A DNA stretch of 64,000 nucleotides from Nitrosopumilus sp. K4 (GCF_018128925.1 NZ_CP067007.1:846164-910163); one strand, 5' to 3'. Counted from the first letter of the stretch, positions 1-8,291 are shown. The notes: generated by a model not told the origin, from the sequence alone. Made by a program: numbers and translations.

Positions 1-445
1 TAACAGTTCCTTGCTGAACTGCATTTAATTGTCCTAGACCGGCATTTGCCATATCAAGCAAATCCAAAATATGGCTACGGTTTGTCTTCTTTTTGTTAAG
101 ATAGTAAGTATTTTCTCCAGATTCATCCATTTCCCTTGTAATTTCAACAACGTCAGAATCAACAGGGATTTTTCTATCAGAATTGTCAAAATGAACGCTT
201 GATCTTGCCATTTTTGGCCCACGTCGACTCCCTTCAATATCATGAATTAGAGAACGAAGTTTATCGACTCTCATTATTTTGGGTTTATTCTCACCCATTG
301 CAAAGATAATGGCATCTAAGATGTTACTTTTGCCTGAACCGTTTGGTCCAGATATTGAAACCAATCCAGGTTCAAAATTTACAGTAGTATTCTTAAATCC
401 AAACGACTTGAAACCAAAGATCTCTACTTTTTTGACATGTACCAA
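1..445 (-). CDS. smc: Chromosome segregation protein SMC, N-terminal part (runs off the window)
   Basis: SMC ATPases fold and segregate chromosomes with kleisin partners. The visible 148 residues begin VHVKKVEIFGFKSFG, followed by the Walker A loop GPNGSGKSN near residue 34 and a QxxGxG-like stretch NAGLGQLNAVQQG at the window edge. This is the usual order of an SMC/Rad50-type head, and the KSFGFKN opening is typical of SMC rather than Rad50. The chosen start is TTG at 445, because the reading frame is closed by a TGA a few codons upstream; a second TTG at about 453 is possible. The protein is truncated by the window, not by a mutation. Confidence 0.9.
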   Translation of the reverse strand, partial: MVHVKKVEIFGFKSFGFKNTTVNFEPGLVSISGPNGSGKSNILDAIIFAMGENKPKIMRVDKLRSLIHDIEGSRRGPKMARSSVHFDNSDRKIPVDSDVVEITREMDESGENTYYLNKKKTNRSHILDLLDMANAGLGQLNAVQQGTV

Positions 446-597
446 TAACAATATTGTGTAAAATCATGAGATAATCGATTGTTAACAAGTTTAGTTGACA
501 TAATTGCATAATTTTTCTTGTTTTACTATCAAATTTTTCGTATTGGTGGGTATTATGAAATATCCATTCAAGATCGTGTGCCTAAAGCACACATAGA

Positions 598-702
598 TCA
601 AGTTTTTTCTTGTTTAACATTTGAATGATTTTTGGTTTCTAAATTTTTCAGAGTTTTTAATTCATATTCAATCAACCTGATTAGTTCTGCTGGAAACTCC
701 AT
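598..702 (-). CDS. Possible 34-aa protein or gene remnant
   Basis: From an ATG at 702 the frame reads MEFPAELIRLIEYELKTLKN and ends EKT. It remains open upstream of the ATG for about 15 codons (NFVVLVKYKTHFILF) with no conventional start codon. The composition, two short beta-like strands followed by an amphipathic helix, resembles real protein. Without an initiation codon for the longer form it may be a remnant. I do not recognise a family. Confidence 0.25.
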   Translation of the reverse strand: MEFPAELIRLIEYELKTLKNLETKNHSNVKQEKT

Positions 703-774
703 AAACAAAATGAAGTGTGTTTTGTATTTAACCAGAACTACAAAATTATTCTAGTGCCCAAAATCAAGCCTACC

Positions 775-780
775 TATAAT
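775..780 (+). promoter_or_regulatory. TATA-like box for the C-N hydrolase gene
   Basis: TATAAT lies about 27 nt before the ATG at 804. This spacing places the expected archaeal transcription start at or next to the start codon, so a leaderless transcript is likely. Confidence 0.5.
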
Positions 781-803
781 TATCCATTAATCAAAAAACA
801 ATC

Positions 804-1541
804 ATGGTCAAAATAGGCATCATCCAAACAAAATCATACAGAAATAACAAAGTAGGGATTAGTTCAGTTTCAAGATTGCTGAAGAATCTTGGAAAAAAAG
901 AAACAGATCTGGTATGTTTGCCTGAACAATGGTTACAAGATAATAGAATAACAGATTATGACAAAGAATTTTTAGATTTTAAAAAAATTGCAAGAGATTT
1001 TTCAATGACCATAATTCCAGGAGCATTTTATGAAAGAATAAAACACAGAATGGCCATATCATCTCCAATAATAGGTCCAGAAGGAGAAATTGTTGGCAGG
1101 CAAGAAAAAATCCACCCGTTTGACTATGAGAGAAATCTTGTGAAACCAGGCAGAGAAGCAAAAATTTTCAACACATCATGCAAGTTTGGCGTGATCATTT
1201 GTTATGACATGGTTTTTCCAGATGTAGCAAACACACTTGTCAAAAAAGGTGCAGAAGTACTAATCTCACCCAGCAGGATTGTCAAAAGAGGTATAAATCC
1301 ATGGCAAATGTACGTACAAGTACGAGCATTAGAAAACAGAGTGCCCATTCTGGCAGCAAATGTAAACAATCACAGGTTTGGAGGAAATAGCATTATCGTA
1401 GATCTTGTTGAAAAAAACAAAGTTGTCATTCCAAAGATAACTCATCTAAGAGGAGAAAACGCTACAGCAAAAGAATTCAATCTATTAAAATACAATCAAA
1501 TTCGAAAAACAAGATTTTCAGATGAGCGGAGTTTCAAATAA
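804..1541 (+). CDS. Carbon-nitrogen hydrolase (nitrilase/omega-amidase superfamily)
   Basis: A 245-residue enzyme of the superfamily that cleaves non-peptide C-N bonds in amides and related compounds. The catalytic triad is visible: Glu41 in LPEQW, Lys102 in QEKIHPF and Cys133 in IICYDMVFP. The length is close to the 250-280 residues usual for single-domain members. The substrate cannot be read from the sequence; small amides or omega-amides are plausible. It is cytosolic, with no signal peptide. The gene is convergent with the inositol phosphate synthase gene and separated from it by only two bases. Confidence 0.85.
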   Translation: MVKIGIIQTKSYRNNKVGISSVSRLLKNLGKKETDLVCLPEQWLQDNRITDYDKEFLDFKKIARDFSMTIIPGAFYERIKHRMAISSPIIGPEGEIVGRQEKIHPFDYERNLVKPGREAKIFNTSCKFGVIICYDMVFPDVANTLVKKGAEVLISPSRIVKRGINPWQMYVQVRALENRVPILAANVNNHRFGGNSIIVDLVEKNKVVIPKITHLRGENATAKEFNLLKYNQIRKTRFSDERSFK

Positions 1542-1543
1542 AA

Positions 1544-2638
1544 CTATTCGCCTGCAACAAATTTTTCACATGCTGCCTTTGCTGCAACATCAGAAGTTTG
1601 TTCAATAGGATGCTTCATCAAGTATGCACTTGCAGGTTTTATTGGACCACCAATTCCACGATCAAGAGCAATTTTTGCCAATCGAACTGCATCAATTACG
1701 ATGCCAGCAGAGTTTGCTTTATCATCAACCTCTAAACGAACTTCCATGTTATATGGAATGTTTGCCCATTGCCTTCCCTCAATCCTCATAAACATGAGTT
1801 TTGTGTTACCTAAGAAAGGAATAAAGTCAGAAGGACCAACATAGATTTGATCATCATCTAACCTTTCATCAAGTTGGCTTTGAACGCTTTCAGTTTTAGA
1901 AATTTTCTTTGAGACTAATCGGTCTTGCTCTTTCATGTTAAGAAAGTCAGTGTTACCACCAACATTGATTTGATATGTTTTTTCAATTTTTGTACCACGG
2001 TCATTACATAGTTTTGCTAAAGTTCTATGAACGATAGTAGCACCAACTTGTCCTTTGATATCATCACCTATACAGGGGATATTTTTTTCTTCGAATTTTT
2101 TTGCCCATGTTTCATCAGATGCAATGAACGAAGGAATACAATTTACAAATGCAGTATTAGTATCTAGACAAATCTGTGCCCAGAACTCAGTTACTTTATC
2201 TGAACCTACAGGCAAATAAGAAACAATAATTTCAGCCCCTGTTTCATTGATAATTTTTTTTACTTCTTCAGCAATTTCTTCAGTAGTTTTTGAGCTTTTG
2301 ATTGGTTTTACTCTATTTTCAACCCATAACCCTACACCGTCTAAAATAGGACTTTCATAGACTTTGGCATCAGTTTTTGGCATGGTGTCTTTAGGAACCC
2401 AATTTACCATGTTGGGGTATTCGTAAATTGCTTCCATCAAAGGTTTTCCAACTTTGTTTTCACCCACATCAAAACCACAAACAAAGTCAATATCATGAAT
2501 TCCATAACCAGCTAATTTATCATGAATAATTCCTATTACTTGCTGAGAAGGATTCTGACGATAATATTCAATACCTTGAATTAAACCAGAAAAACAATTT
2601 CCTATACCAACTAAACCTACCTTAATTCTACCTGTCAT
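1544..2638 (-). CDS. ino1: Inositol-3-phosphate synthase
   Basis: Converts glucose 6-phosphate to 1L-myo-inositol 1-phosphate with NAD, feeding archaeal inositol phospholipids. The 364-residue protein opens with the Rossmann motif VGLVGIGNCFSGLIQG near residues 8-22. It also contains the family stretches GDDIKGQVGATIVHR and NVGGNTDFLNM and, near the C-terminus, the lysine-containing GPIKPASAYLMKHP. The length matches the short archaeal/actinobacterial form. The ATG start at 2638 places the Rossmann motif right at the N-terminus, as expected. It is transcribed divergently from deoxyhypusine synthase. Confidence 0.92.
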   Translation of the reverse strand: MTGRIKVGLVGIGNCFSGLIQGIEYYRQNPSQQVIGIIHDKLAGYGIHDIDFVCGFDVGENKVGKPLMEAIYEYPNMVNWVPKDTMPKTDAKVYESPILDGVGLWVENRVKPIKSSKTTEEIAEEVKKIINETGAEIIVSYLPVGSDKVTEFWAQICLDTNTAFVNCIPSFIASDETWAKKFEEKNIPCIGDDIKGQVGATIVHRTLAKLCNDRGTKIEKTYQINVGGNTDFLNMKEQDRLVSKKISKTESVQSQLDERLDDDQIYVGPSDFIPFLGNTKLMFMRIEGRQWANIPYNMEVRLEVDDKANSAGIVIDAVRLAKIALDRGIGGPIKPASAYLMKHPIEQTSDVAAKAACEKFVAGE

Positions 2639-2715
2639 TCGAAATTTGGTGTTATTAGGCGGGTTTAAAGTTTTCTTAAAAACACCAAAAGAAATTCCAA
2701 TTTTTCAAGGCAGAA

Positions 2716-2724
2716 TTTTATAAT
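2716..2724 (+). promoter_or_regulatory. TATA-like box for deoxyhypusine synthase
   Basis: TTTTATAAT is centred about 25-26 nt before the ATG at 2745. This fits a leaderless transcript and supports that ATG over earlier in-frame codons. Confidence 0.5.
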
Positions 2725-2744
2725 CGTAATCAAGGGAATAAGAC

Positions 2745-3686
2745 ATGGTAACGCCCGGTAGACCTGTGAAAGACATCGAAATAAATTCAAATACATCCTT
2801 AGAAAAAATATTTGAAGAATTATCACAATCAGGAGGATTTGAATCGGTTAATCTTTCAGATGGGCTAAATATTTTATCAGAGATGATCACTGATCCAAAA
2901 TGCTTACGATTTGTCTCATTTGTAGGAGCAGTTGTTTCAACAGGGCTAAGAGGAATTATCAAAGACATGATGAAGAACAAATGGTTTGATGTAGCCATTA
3001 CAACATGCGGTGCATTAGATCATGACATTGCAAGACATTTTTCAAATTACAAAGAAGGATCGTTTACCATGGATGATGGAGAGTTAGCAGATCAAAACAT
3101 CCATAGATTAGGAAATGTGTTGGTGCCAATGGACAGTTACGGACCACTAATTGAAGAGAAGATGCAGTCATTTTTGGAAGAAGAGTATCAAAAAGGAGTA
3201 AAAGAAATGTCCACAGCCCAAATTTGTAAAATGATAGGAAAAAACTTAGGAGAGAATTCATTTCTGTATTGGGCATACAAAAACAACATTAACGTCATTG
3301 TTCCAGGAATAATGGATGGTGCAGTCGGTAGTCAGATTTGGTTATTTTCACAAAAACACAGTGATTTTAAATTGAATTTGGCTGAAGATGCAAATTTGTT
3401 ATCAGGTTTAATTTTCAAGGCTGAGAAATCAGGAGCATTGATGTTAGGGGGAGGAATTTCAAAACATCACACATTATGGTGGAATCAGTACAGAGAAGGA
3501 TTAGACTATGCGTTTTACATAACCACTGCACAAGAATTTGACGGCAGTCTTAGCGGTGCACTGGTTAGAGAGGCAATATCATGGGGCAAAGTTACTCAAA
3601 GAGCACGACAAGCAACGTTGCATGCAGAAGTAACAACAATACTTCCATTCATTTATGCAGCATTACTTGCAAAATTAAAAAAATAG
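2745..3686 (+). CDS. dys: Deoxyhypusine synthase
   Basis: Transfers the butylamine group of spermidine to a lysine of archaeal IF5A, the first step of hypusine formation. The 313 residues show DHDIARHF and GSFTMDDGEL in the first half, GGGISKHH near residue 230, and TAQEFDGSLSGA followed by AISWGK, where Lys282 corresponds to the lysine that forms the enzyme intermediate. This is close to the usual archaeal length. The ATG at 2745 is supported by a TATA box at the right distance. The IF5A substrate gene is not in the window. Confidence 0.93.
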   Translation: MVTPGRPVKDIEINSNTSLEKIFEELSQSGGFESVNLSDGLNILSEMITDPKCLRFVSFVGAVVSTGLRGIIKDMMKNKWFDVAITTCGALDHDIARHFSNYKEGSFTMDDGELADQNIHRLGNVLVPMDSYGPLIEEKMQSFLEEEYQKGVKEMSTAQICKMIGKNLGENSFLYWAYKNNINVIVPGIMDGAVGSQIWLFSQKHSDFKLNLAEDANLLSGLIFKAEKSGALMLGGGISKHHTLWWNQYREGLDYAFYITTAQEFDGSLSGALVREAISWGKVTQRARQATLHAEVTTILPFIYAALLAKLKK

Positions 3687-3734
3687 TATTTCAAATTAGT
3701 AAAAACTTTATTCAATTCATTTGAAAATAATGTA

Positions 3735-4448
3735 TTGTCTACAAAAATGAGAATTAGAGAATTAAAAAAAATGGATCTTGAAGGAGGTTATTTGATAGAT
3801 GGATTTCCCTCAGTAGGATTCAGCAGTGCAATTTCAACAGAATCGATGATTCATACTTCAAAATTTTCAATTACAGGAGTCATATCGTCAGATAGTTTTC
3901 CCCCCATCAGTCTAATTAAAGATGGAAAACCAAATTTTCCTACAAGAATATTTGTAAATGAAGAGTCTAAAGTTTCAATATTCCTATCATATCTTACACT
4001 TCATGAATCACTACACAGAACTGCTGCAAGATTAATGTTAAACTGGGCAAGAAAAAAGAAAATTAAATTAGTTGTAAGTAGCGTTGCAGTTAAAACTCCT
4101 GAAGGATCAGAAGAGGTAGTTGCAGTTGGAAGCACCGAAGAAGCTAGGAAAAAAATTAAAGAAGTAGGTTTCAAAGTATTAGAAAACGGCGTTGTTCCAG
4201 GAATTCCAGGAATGTTACTTAATGAAGCAAGTTTAATGGAACAAGATGTGATTGTTATTTTATTTCATTCAGATGGAACAGGTCCTGATTTTAGATCAAG
4301 TGCAAAACTTTGTGAGGCAATGGGCAAACTGATTCCAGGAATTGCGTGTGACATGTCACTATTACAGAAAGAAGCAGAAAAAGCTGAAGTCATGATCAAA
4401 GAAACCGAAGAAGAATCAAGGCAATTAAAAGACACGATGTACAGATAA
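3735..4448 (+). CDS. PAC2-family protein (proteasome assembly chaperone-like), copy 1
   Basis: 237 residues resembling archaeal PAC2 proteins, which share a fold with eukaryotic proteasome-assembly chaperones. The signature is the N-terminal GGYLIDGFPSVGFSSAIS, then an alternating alpha/beta core containing VVSSVAVKTPEG and GIPGMLLNEASL, and a Lys/Glu-rich C-terminal helix. The start is probably the TTG at 3735, because a TTTA box lies about 27 nt before it; an ATG four codons later is the alternative. A second family member is at 49140. A role in proteasome assembly is inferred from the family only. Confidence 0.75.
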   Translation: MSTKMRIRELKKMDLEGGYLIDGFPSVGFSSAISTESMIHTSKFSITGVISSDSFPPISLIKDGKPNFPTRIFVNEESKVSIFLSYLTLHESLHRTAARLMLNWARKKKIKLVVSSVAVKTPEGSEEVVAVGSTEEARKKIKEVGFKVLENGVVPGIPGMLLNEASLMEQDVIVILFHSDGTGPDFRSSAKLCEAMGKLIPGIACDMSLLQKEAEKAEVMIKETEEESRQLKDTMYR

Positions 4449-4487
4449 ATCAGAAGAGAGAAAAATTCAGATTATCAGATTAGACAA

Positions 4488-5105
4488 ATGAACCATATTC
4501 TAGATTTTGTATTTGCAGTAGTAATAATATCGGCATCAGGAGTGATGGCACCAGGTCCATTATTTGCAGCAAACATTGTCTATGGCACTAAGGAAAGCAC
4601 CAGAGCAGGAATAAAAATGGCCGCAGGGCATACAATTGTTGAGTTCCCCCTAGTAATTCTTTTAGGAATAGGAGTGTTTTCATTAGAAGTTTTTCCAGAG
4701 TTTAGAACAGTTATTTCAATAGTAGGGGCAATTACACTCTTTATTTTCGCAGGAATCCAAATAAAATCATTATTTCAAAAAAGAAAAACATTACAAAATG
4801 ATCAAAAACACGGAGCAGTAATTGCAGGAATTACACTTAGCGCACTGAATCCATTTTTCATAGCATGGTGGTTAAGTGTAGGTTTCAAATTAATTTCAGA
4901 TGCAATGATGATATGGGCATTTGGAGGAATCATAGTATTATTTTTGCTACATATTTGGATGGATTTTGCTTGGTTAGGTTCAGTTGCGTTTTTAGCAAAA
5001 AAAAGTGCAAGAATTTTATCAAACAAAAATTACAAAATCATGATGTTAGGACTAAGCATCAGTCTGATATATTTTGGAATCACATTTCTAAACGACGTGA
5101 TTTAG
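4488..5105 (+). CDS. LysE-family membrane exporter
   Basis: 205 residues with about six hydrophobic segments and the LysE/RhtB N-terminal signature MAPGPLFAANI near residues 20-30. Family members export amino acids or other small solutes; the substrate here is unknown. A conserved-looking ALNPFFIAWWLSVG near residue 125 matches the family's second repeat. It follows the PAC2 gene by 39 bases on the same strand and may be cotranscribed. Its stop codon overlaps the stop region of the convergent small gene by four bases. Confidence 0.85.
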   Translation: MNHILDFVFAVVIISASGVMAPGPLFAANIVYGTKESTRAGIKMAAGHTIVEFPLVILLGIGVFSLEVFPEFRTVISIVGAITLFIFAGIQIKSLFQKRKTLQNDQKHGAVIAGITLSALNPFFIAWWLSVGFKLISDAMMIWAFGGIIVLFLLHIWMDFAWLGSVAFLAKKSARILSNKNYKIMMLGLSISLIYFGITFLNDVI

Positions 5106-5341
5106 CCACAATCTAAAATTTCCATTTGAGGCTCACATTGTTCATTAAACGAATATATTTTTTCAAGTGTTTCTTCACAAAATTCAGGATCTAATGAATT
5201 TTCATAAATGTTCAAATCATTGATGAGCTGAATATGTTTTACACCACATGAATTTGATGAGACGTTAACCAATGTGATAACCGTTGTCGCTACCAAAATA
5301 ACTAAAATTAGATTTCTGATCTTATTTTTTTGTAATATCAA
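5102..5341 (-). CDS. Small membrane-anchored protein of unknown function
   Basis: From TTG 5341 the frame gives 79 residues: a short basic N-terminus (QKNKIRN), one hydrophobic segment (LILVILVATTVITLV), then an outer domain with four cysteines (SCGVKH, PEFCEE, EQCEP, ILDCG). The Cys spacing suggests two disulfides outside the membrane. The frame extends upstream to an ATG at 5413 inside the Alba gene, but the hydrophobic anchor argues for the later start. It overlaps the end of the Alba gene by about 20 bases and may be translationally coupled to it. I do not recognise a family. Confidence 0.55.
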   Translation of the reverse strand: MILQKNKIRNLILVILVATTVITLVNVSSNSCGVKHIQLINDLNIYENSLDPEFCEETLEKIYSFNEQCEPQMEILDCG

Positions 5342-5876
5342 TTTCAATAGTAGAAACGTTACGCTGTTTTCCATCTTGAGAAGTGAGTGAATCCGACGAA
5401 ATCCTAACATCACTAATTACATAGCCAACAGTATCCATTCTTTTTACAATCATTTGAGAAACATCTACTGCTTGTGTGATTCGTTTACCTCTTGCCTTAA
5501 TAGTAACAGTTTCCATATTAGCAAGTTGAGTAAGTGTTGCTGAAACATACGTCATAATTGGTTTAGTGCCTACAAAAATTACATCGCGTTCTTCAGATTT
5601 TGTTTCTTGTTTTTCTTGAGGAGTGTCTAATTGTGGTTCTGGTTCTGGTGCATCTAATTGTGGTTCTGGTTCTGGTGCATCTAATTGTGGTTCTGGTTCT
5701 GGTGCATCTAATTGTGGTTCTGGTTCTGGTGCATCTAATTGTGGTTCTGGTTCTGGTGCATCTAATTGTGGTTCTGGTTCTGGTGCATCTAATTGTGGTT
5801 CTGGTTCTGGTTTTTGTGAATCTTGAAATTCAGACAAAATATCTTCTGCATCTTTGGATTTTTTTGGATCACTCAA
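5322..5876 (-). CDS. Alba-domain nucleic-acid-binding protein with N-terminal acidic repeats
   Basis: 184 residues in two parts. Residues 1 to about 97 are acidic and proline-rich and contain seven copies of the nonapeptide EPEPQLDAP. Residues from about 98 onward are a complete Alba domain (DVIFVGTKPIMTYVSATL, TVTIKARGKRITQAVDVSQ, a dimer helix, and a final strand STIEIDITKK). Alba proteins coat DNA and RNA as dimers, and the GKRI lysine region is the usual nucleic-acid contact and acetylation area. Known Alba proteins are about 90 residues, so the repeat tail doubles the size. The downstream small membrane gene overlaps its 3' end. Confidence 0.88.
   Translation of the reverse strand: MSDPKKSKDAEDILSEFQDSQKPEPEPQLDAPEPEPQLDAPEPEPQLDAPEPEPQLDAPEPEPQLDAPEPEPQLDAPEPEPQLDTPQEKQETKSEERDVIFVGTKPIMTYVSATLTQLANMETVTIKARGKRITQAVDVSQMIVKRMDTVGYVISDVRISSDSLTSQDGKQRNVSTIEIDITKK
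5626..5811 (-). repeat. Perfect 27-bp tandem repeat, seven units, inside the Alba gene
   Basis: Seven head-to-tail 27-bp units, each encoding nine residues (EPEPQLDAP); the last unit differs only at its final codon (Asp-Thr-Pro instead of Asp-Ala-Pro). The DNA units appear identical base for base, implying recent expansion or ongoing homogenisation. Because 27 is a multiple of three, copy-number changes keep the Alba domain in frame. Several frames remain open across the array, which creates false reading frames on the other strand. Confidence 0.95.
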
Positions 5877-5911
5877 TTTCTATTCCTTAATAACGAAAAG
5901 TGCTCTGGCTT

Positions 5912-6157
5912 TTATTTATTTTTAAGGTTCTGTTGTTGGATATAGTCCTCTAAAATTTTTTCAACATCAATATTTTTGGAATTCTTAACCTTATCTACAA
6001 GGTTTTTTTCCTCTATCTCATAGCAGTTCAGTACATCTTGAAAATCTTTGAAAACTAAAAGGATTTTATCTTTGAAAATACAATGATACAGTTTTTCTTT
6101 TTCCATTTGTTCAGGTTTTATGTTAATTCCATCCTCACCTGAAGAAAGTGGCGAATC
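5912..6157 (-). CDS. Hypothetical protein, 81 aa
   Basis: A small Lys/Glu-rich soluble protein starting MDSPLSSGEDGI, with a central KLYHCIFKDKILLVFKDF and a helical C-terminus ending QQQNLKNK. The start is the ATG at 6157 rather than one four codons upstream, because AATATTTAAT at 6181-6190 lies about 28 nt before it. It shares a divergent spacer with the DNA polymerase IV gene. I do not recognise a family or function. Confidence 0.6.
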   Translation of the reverse strand, partial: DSPLSSGEDGINIKPEQMEKEKLYHCIFKDKILLVFKDFQDVLNCYEIEEKNLVDKVKNSKNIDVEKILEDYIQQQNLKNK

Positions 6158-6232
6158 CATAAACAACATAAGAATTGAACAATATTTAATGAATTCAAAA
6201 TATAGTAATAATCAAAAACCATACAAAGATTA

Positions 6233-7327
6233 TTGGGAAATAGAATAGTTTTCCACATTGATTTTGATTATTTTTATGCCCAGTGTGAAGAGATACGCAA
6301 GCCGGAATTAAAATCAAAACCAGTGTGCGTGTGTGTTTTTTCAGACAGAGGAGGAGACAGTGGAGCTATTGCCACTGCTAATTACACAGCAAGGAAATAC
6401 GGTGTAAAATCAGGAATTCCCATAATGTTTGCAAAAAAGAGATTAGAGGGAAGAGAAGATGCAGTATTTTTGCCAGTTGATTTTGAATTCTATAGTGAAA
6501 TGTCTGAAAAAGGAATGGAAATAATGAAAGAAAATTCAGATGTTTTTGAATATGTTGGCAGAGATGAGGCATATCTAGACGTTACAAAAAGAACAGATGG
6601 AAGTTATGAAAAAGCAAGCCATCTTGCTCAACAAATTAAGAATGCAATTAGAGAAAAACTCAAACTGAGTTGTTCCATAGGAGTGTCACCCAATAAATTA
6701 ATTTCAAAAATAGCTTCAGACTTTAGAAAACCAGACGGGTTAACAATAGTGCCACCTGAAAAAGTAGAGGCTTTTCTAGATCCATTAAAAATAAGGGACA
6801 TTCCAGGAATAGGTAAAAAAACGGAAGAAAGATTTGTTCAAATGAATCTTGAGACAGTAAGAGATTTAAAAAAATTAGATGTATTTACGTTAAATAAAGA
6901 ATTTGGAAGAAAAAGTAGTACCTATATTTTTAATTCAGTAAGAGGTATAAACACAGACCCGGTTAAAGAAAGAGAACCAACAATTCAATTTAGCAAACTT
7001 ATCACACTAAAAAAAGATTCAAAAGATTTTGATTTCTTATCTGAGAATTTGAAGCAATTATGTAAAGAATTGCACAAGATTGTTCTAAACAACAATAGAA
7101 TGTTCAAATCAGTAGGGGTTCAATTCATTCAATCAGACTTGTCAAATAAAACAAAATCTAGAATGCTGAGAAATCCAACTGATAGTTTGGAAGAATTGGA
7201 AAAGAATGCAGAGCAATTGCTAAAAGATGCACTAATTGATCAACAAATAACAATTAGACGATTAGGCGTGAAAGTTTCAGAATTGTCTGAGATTTCAGGT
7301 CAAAGCAGTATCACTAGTTACTTTTAG
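6233..7327 (+). CDS. dinB: DNA polymerase IV (Y-family translesion polymerase)
   Basis: A 364-residue Dpo4/DinB-type polymerase that copies past damaged bases. Acidic active-site residues sit in VFHIDFDYFYAQ (Asp10, with Tyr15 in the steric-gate position) and in GRDEAYLDV (Asp111, Glu112). SCSIGVSPNKLISKIASDFRK is the typical palm/fingers motif, followed by helix-hairpin-helix IPGIGKKTEE and a little-finger domain. The C-terminus QSSITSYF is a clear PCNA-interacting (PIP) box. The start is TTG 6233, with an AAAATATA box about 29 nt upstream. Its last 14 bases overlap the convergent archaeosortase gene. Confidence 0.94.
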   Translation: MGNRIVFHIDFDYFYAQCEEIRKPELKSKPVCVCVFSDRGGDSGAIATANYTARKYGVKSGIPIMFAKKRLEGREDAVFLPVDFEFYSEMSEKGMEIMKENSDVFEYVGRDEAYLDVTKRTDGSYEKASHLAQQIKNAIREKLKLSCSIGVSPNKLISKIASDFRKPDGLTIVPPEKVEAFLDPLKIRDIPGIGKKTEERFVQMNLETVRDLKKLDVFTLNKEFGRKSSTYIFNSVRGINTDPVKEREPTIQFSKLITLKKDSKDFDFLSENLKQLCKELHKIVLNNNRMFKSVGVQFIQSDLSNKTKSRMLRNPTDSLEELEKNAEQLLKDALIDQQITIRRLGVKVSELSEISGQSSITSYF

Positions 7328-8258
7328 AGACAGATTTTCCTTCAGATTCTAATTTTTTCAATCTCTTAGATTCAATTAGAATTACAATTAATAAAAAGAT
7401 AAAGAGCCAAGGCAAAAACAGAATTTCTCCAGCTACTGAATGGAATTCTTCCCATTTAGCCGCATCAGTAGTTACTTTTAGAGCATACCAAGATAATGAA
7501 AATATTCGGATTACATTTACACCAATTGTTCCGCAAATTCCAAGTGCAAAGTAAATTGATTTTCTATGTCGTGGAATATTCATTTTTAGTAAGAATGCAC
7601 CCATCACTAAGGAATAGATGATAATACTGTGAACTCCAGCAGATGGCCAAAAAACTTGGAGGACCATAGGGCCATAGTCGCCTTTAAGGAACATTATGTT
7701 ATCACGAGCTGTTGCAACACCTAGATCAAACAAAGTGACTAGCCAGACATTTGTTTGAACAAGGTAAGGTACAACGTATTGTAATGGACCAAGTGAATCA
7801 TAGGGGAAAAATGCATCCAATGAAAGAATTATCGCACTCCCTCCCAAGAATATTGGGCCTGCAGGTGCAATACGAATCCATCTAGTACCAAAGAACATGC
7901 TCAGAGCAGACATTACAAACAAAGTCATCAATACAAAATCCCATAACCAAGTCCACGAGTAAATTAACTGAACACCATAATGTTCAGCTGAATCTAAAAT
8001 ATAATCGCGTAATCCATATTCCAAACTTGTCAAATACACAATCATAAGAGATGCCAGAGGAATTACAGAAATTAATCTCTTTTTAGAGATTACAATTTTT
8101 AGTCCAACTAATTCGGCAATTATGAAAACAAGAGCAAACAGAAATCCCCCACGACCTTGATTCCAGCTCAAGCTAAAAGTGTCAGGGAATACAACTAAGG
8201 CAAATAGAATTGGGCTAGCAATAATACCCATTCCGGCCATAAGATTCCAATTTTGCAA
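7314..8258 (-). CDS. Archaeosortase/exosortase-family membrane protein (thaumarchaeosortase-like)
   Basis: 314 residues with about eight hydrophobic segments. Exosortase-family proteins are multipass cysteine enzymes thought to process C-terminal sorting signals of surface proteins, with a Cys/Arg/His triad. Here the corresponding positions appear to be Ser206 in WPSAGVHS, Arg251 in NVIRIFSLSW and His273 in FHSVAGEILFLPW. Ser stands where most members have Cys. The layout and spacing fit the thaumarchaeal branch of the family. No obvious target protein with a matching sorting signal is adjacent. The protein acts in the cytoplasmic membrane. Confidence 0.75.
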   Translation of the reverse strand: MQNWNLMAGMGIIASPILFALVVFPDTFSLSWNQGRGGFLFALVFIIAELVGLKIVISKKRLISVIPLASLMIVYLTSLEYGLRDYILDSAEHYGVQLIYSWTWLWDFVLMTLFVMSALSMFFGTRWIRIAPAGPIFLGGSAIILSLDAFFPYDSLGPLQYVVPYLVQTNVWLVTLFDLGVATARDNIMFLKGDYGPMVLQVFWPSAGVHSIIIYSLVMGAFLLKMNIPRHRKSIYFALGICGTIGVNVIRIFSLSWYALKVTTDAAKWEEFHSVAGEILFLPWLFIFLLIVILIESKRLKKLESEGKSVSKSN

Positions 8259-8291
8259 TATGGGAATTTCAGAAATTGGCCAATAAATAGC

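Larger units (their letters stand above)
446..803. other. 358-base AT-rich intergenic region between smc and a C-N hydrolase gene
   Basis: This divergent spacer is long for the window. It holds the promoter of the rightward gene at its right end and one short leftward reading frame at 598-702, listed separately with low confidence. I see no RNA fold, inverted repeat or tandem repeat in the rest. A chromosomal regulatory region or a decayed gene would both fit. Confidence 0.5.

Noticed and set aside
5626-5811. Tandem repeat considered as a CRISPR array
   Set aside because: Units are contiguous with no unique spacers, lie inside a coding gene, and no cas gene is present. The same applies to the 33-bp array at 52422-52619.
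5600-5890. Rightward frames encoding Val/Leu/His and Gly/Ser/Cys repeats across the Alba array
   Set aside because: They are shadows of the 27-bp tandem repeat, which is open in several frames. The leftward frame holds a complete Alba domain and is the real gene.
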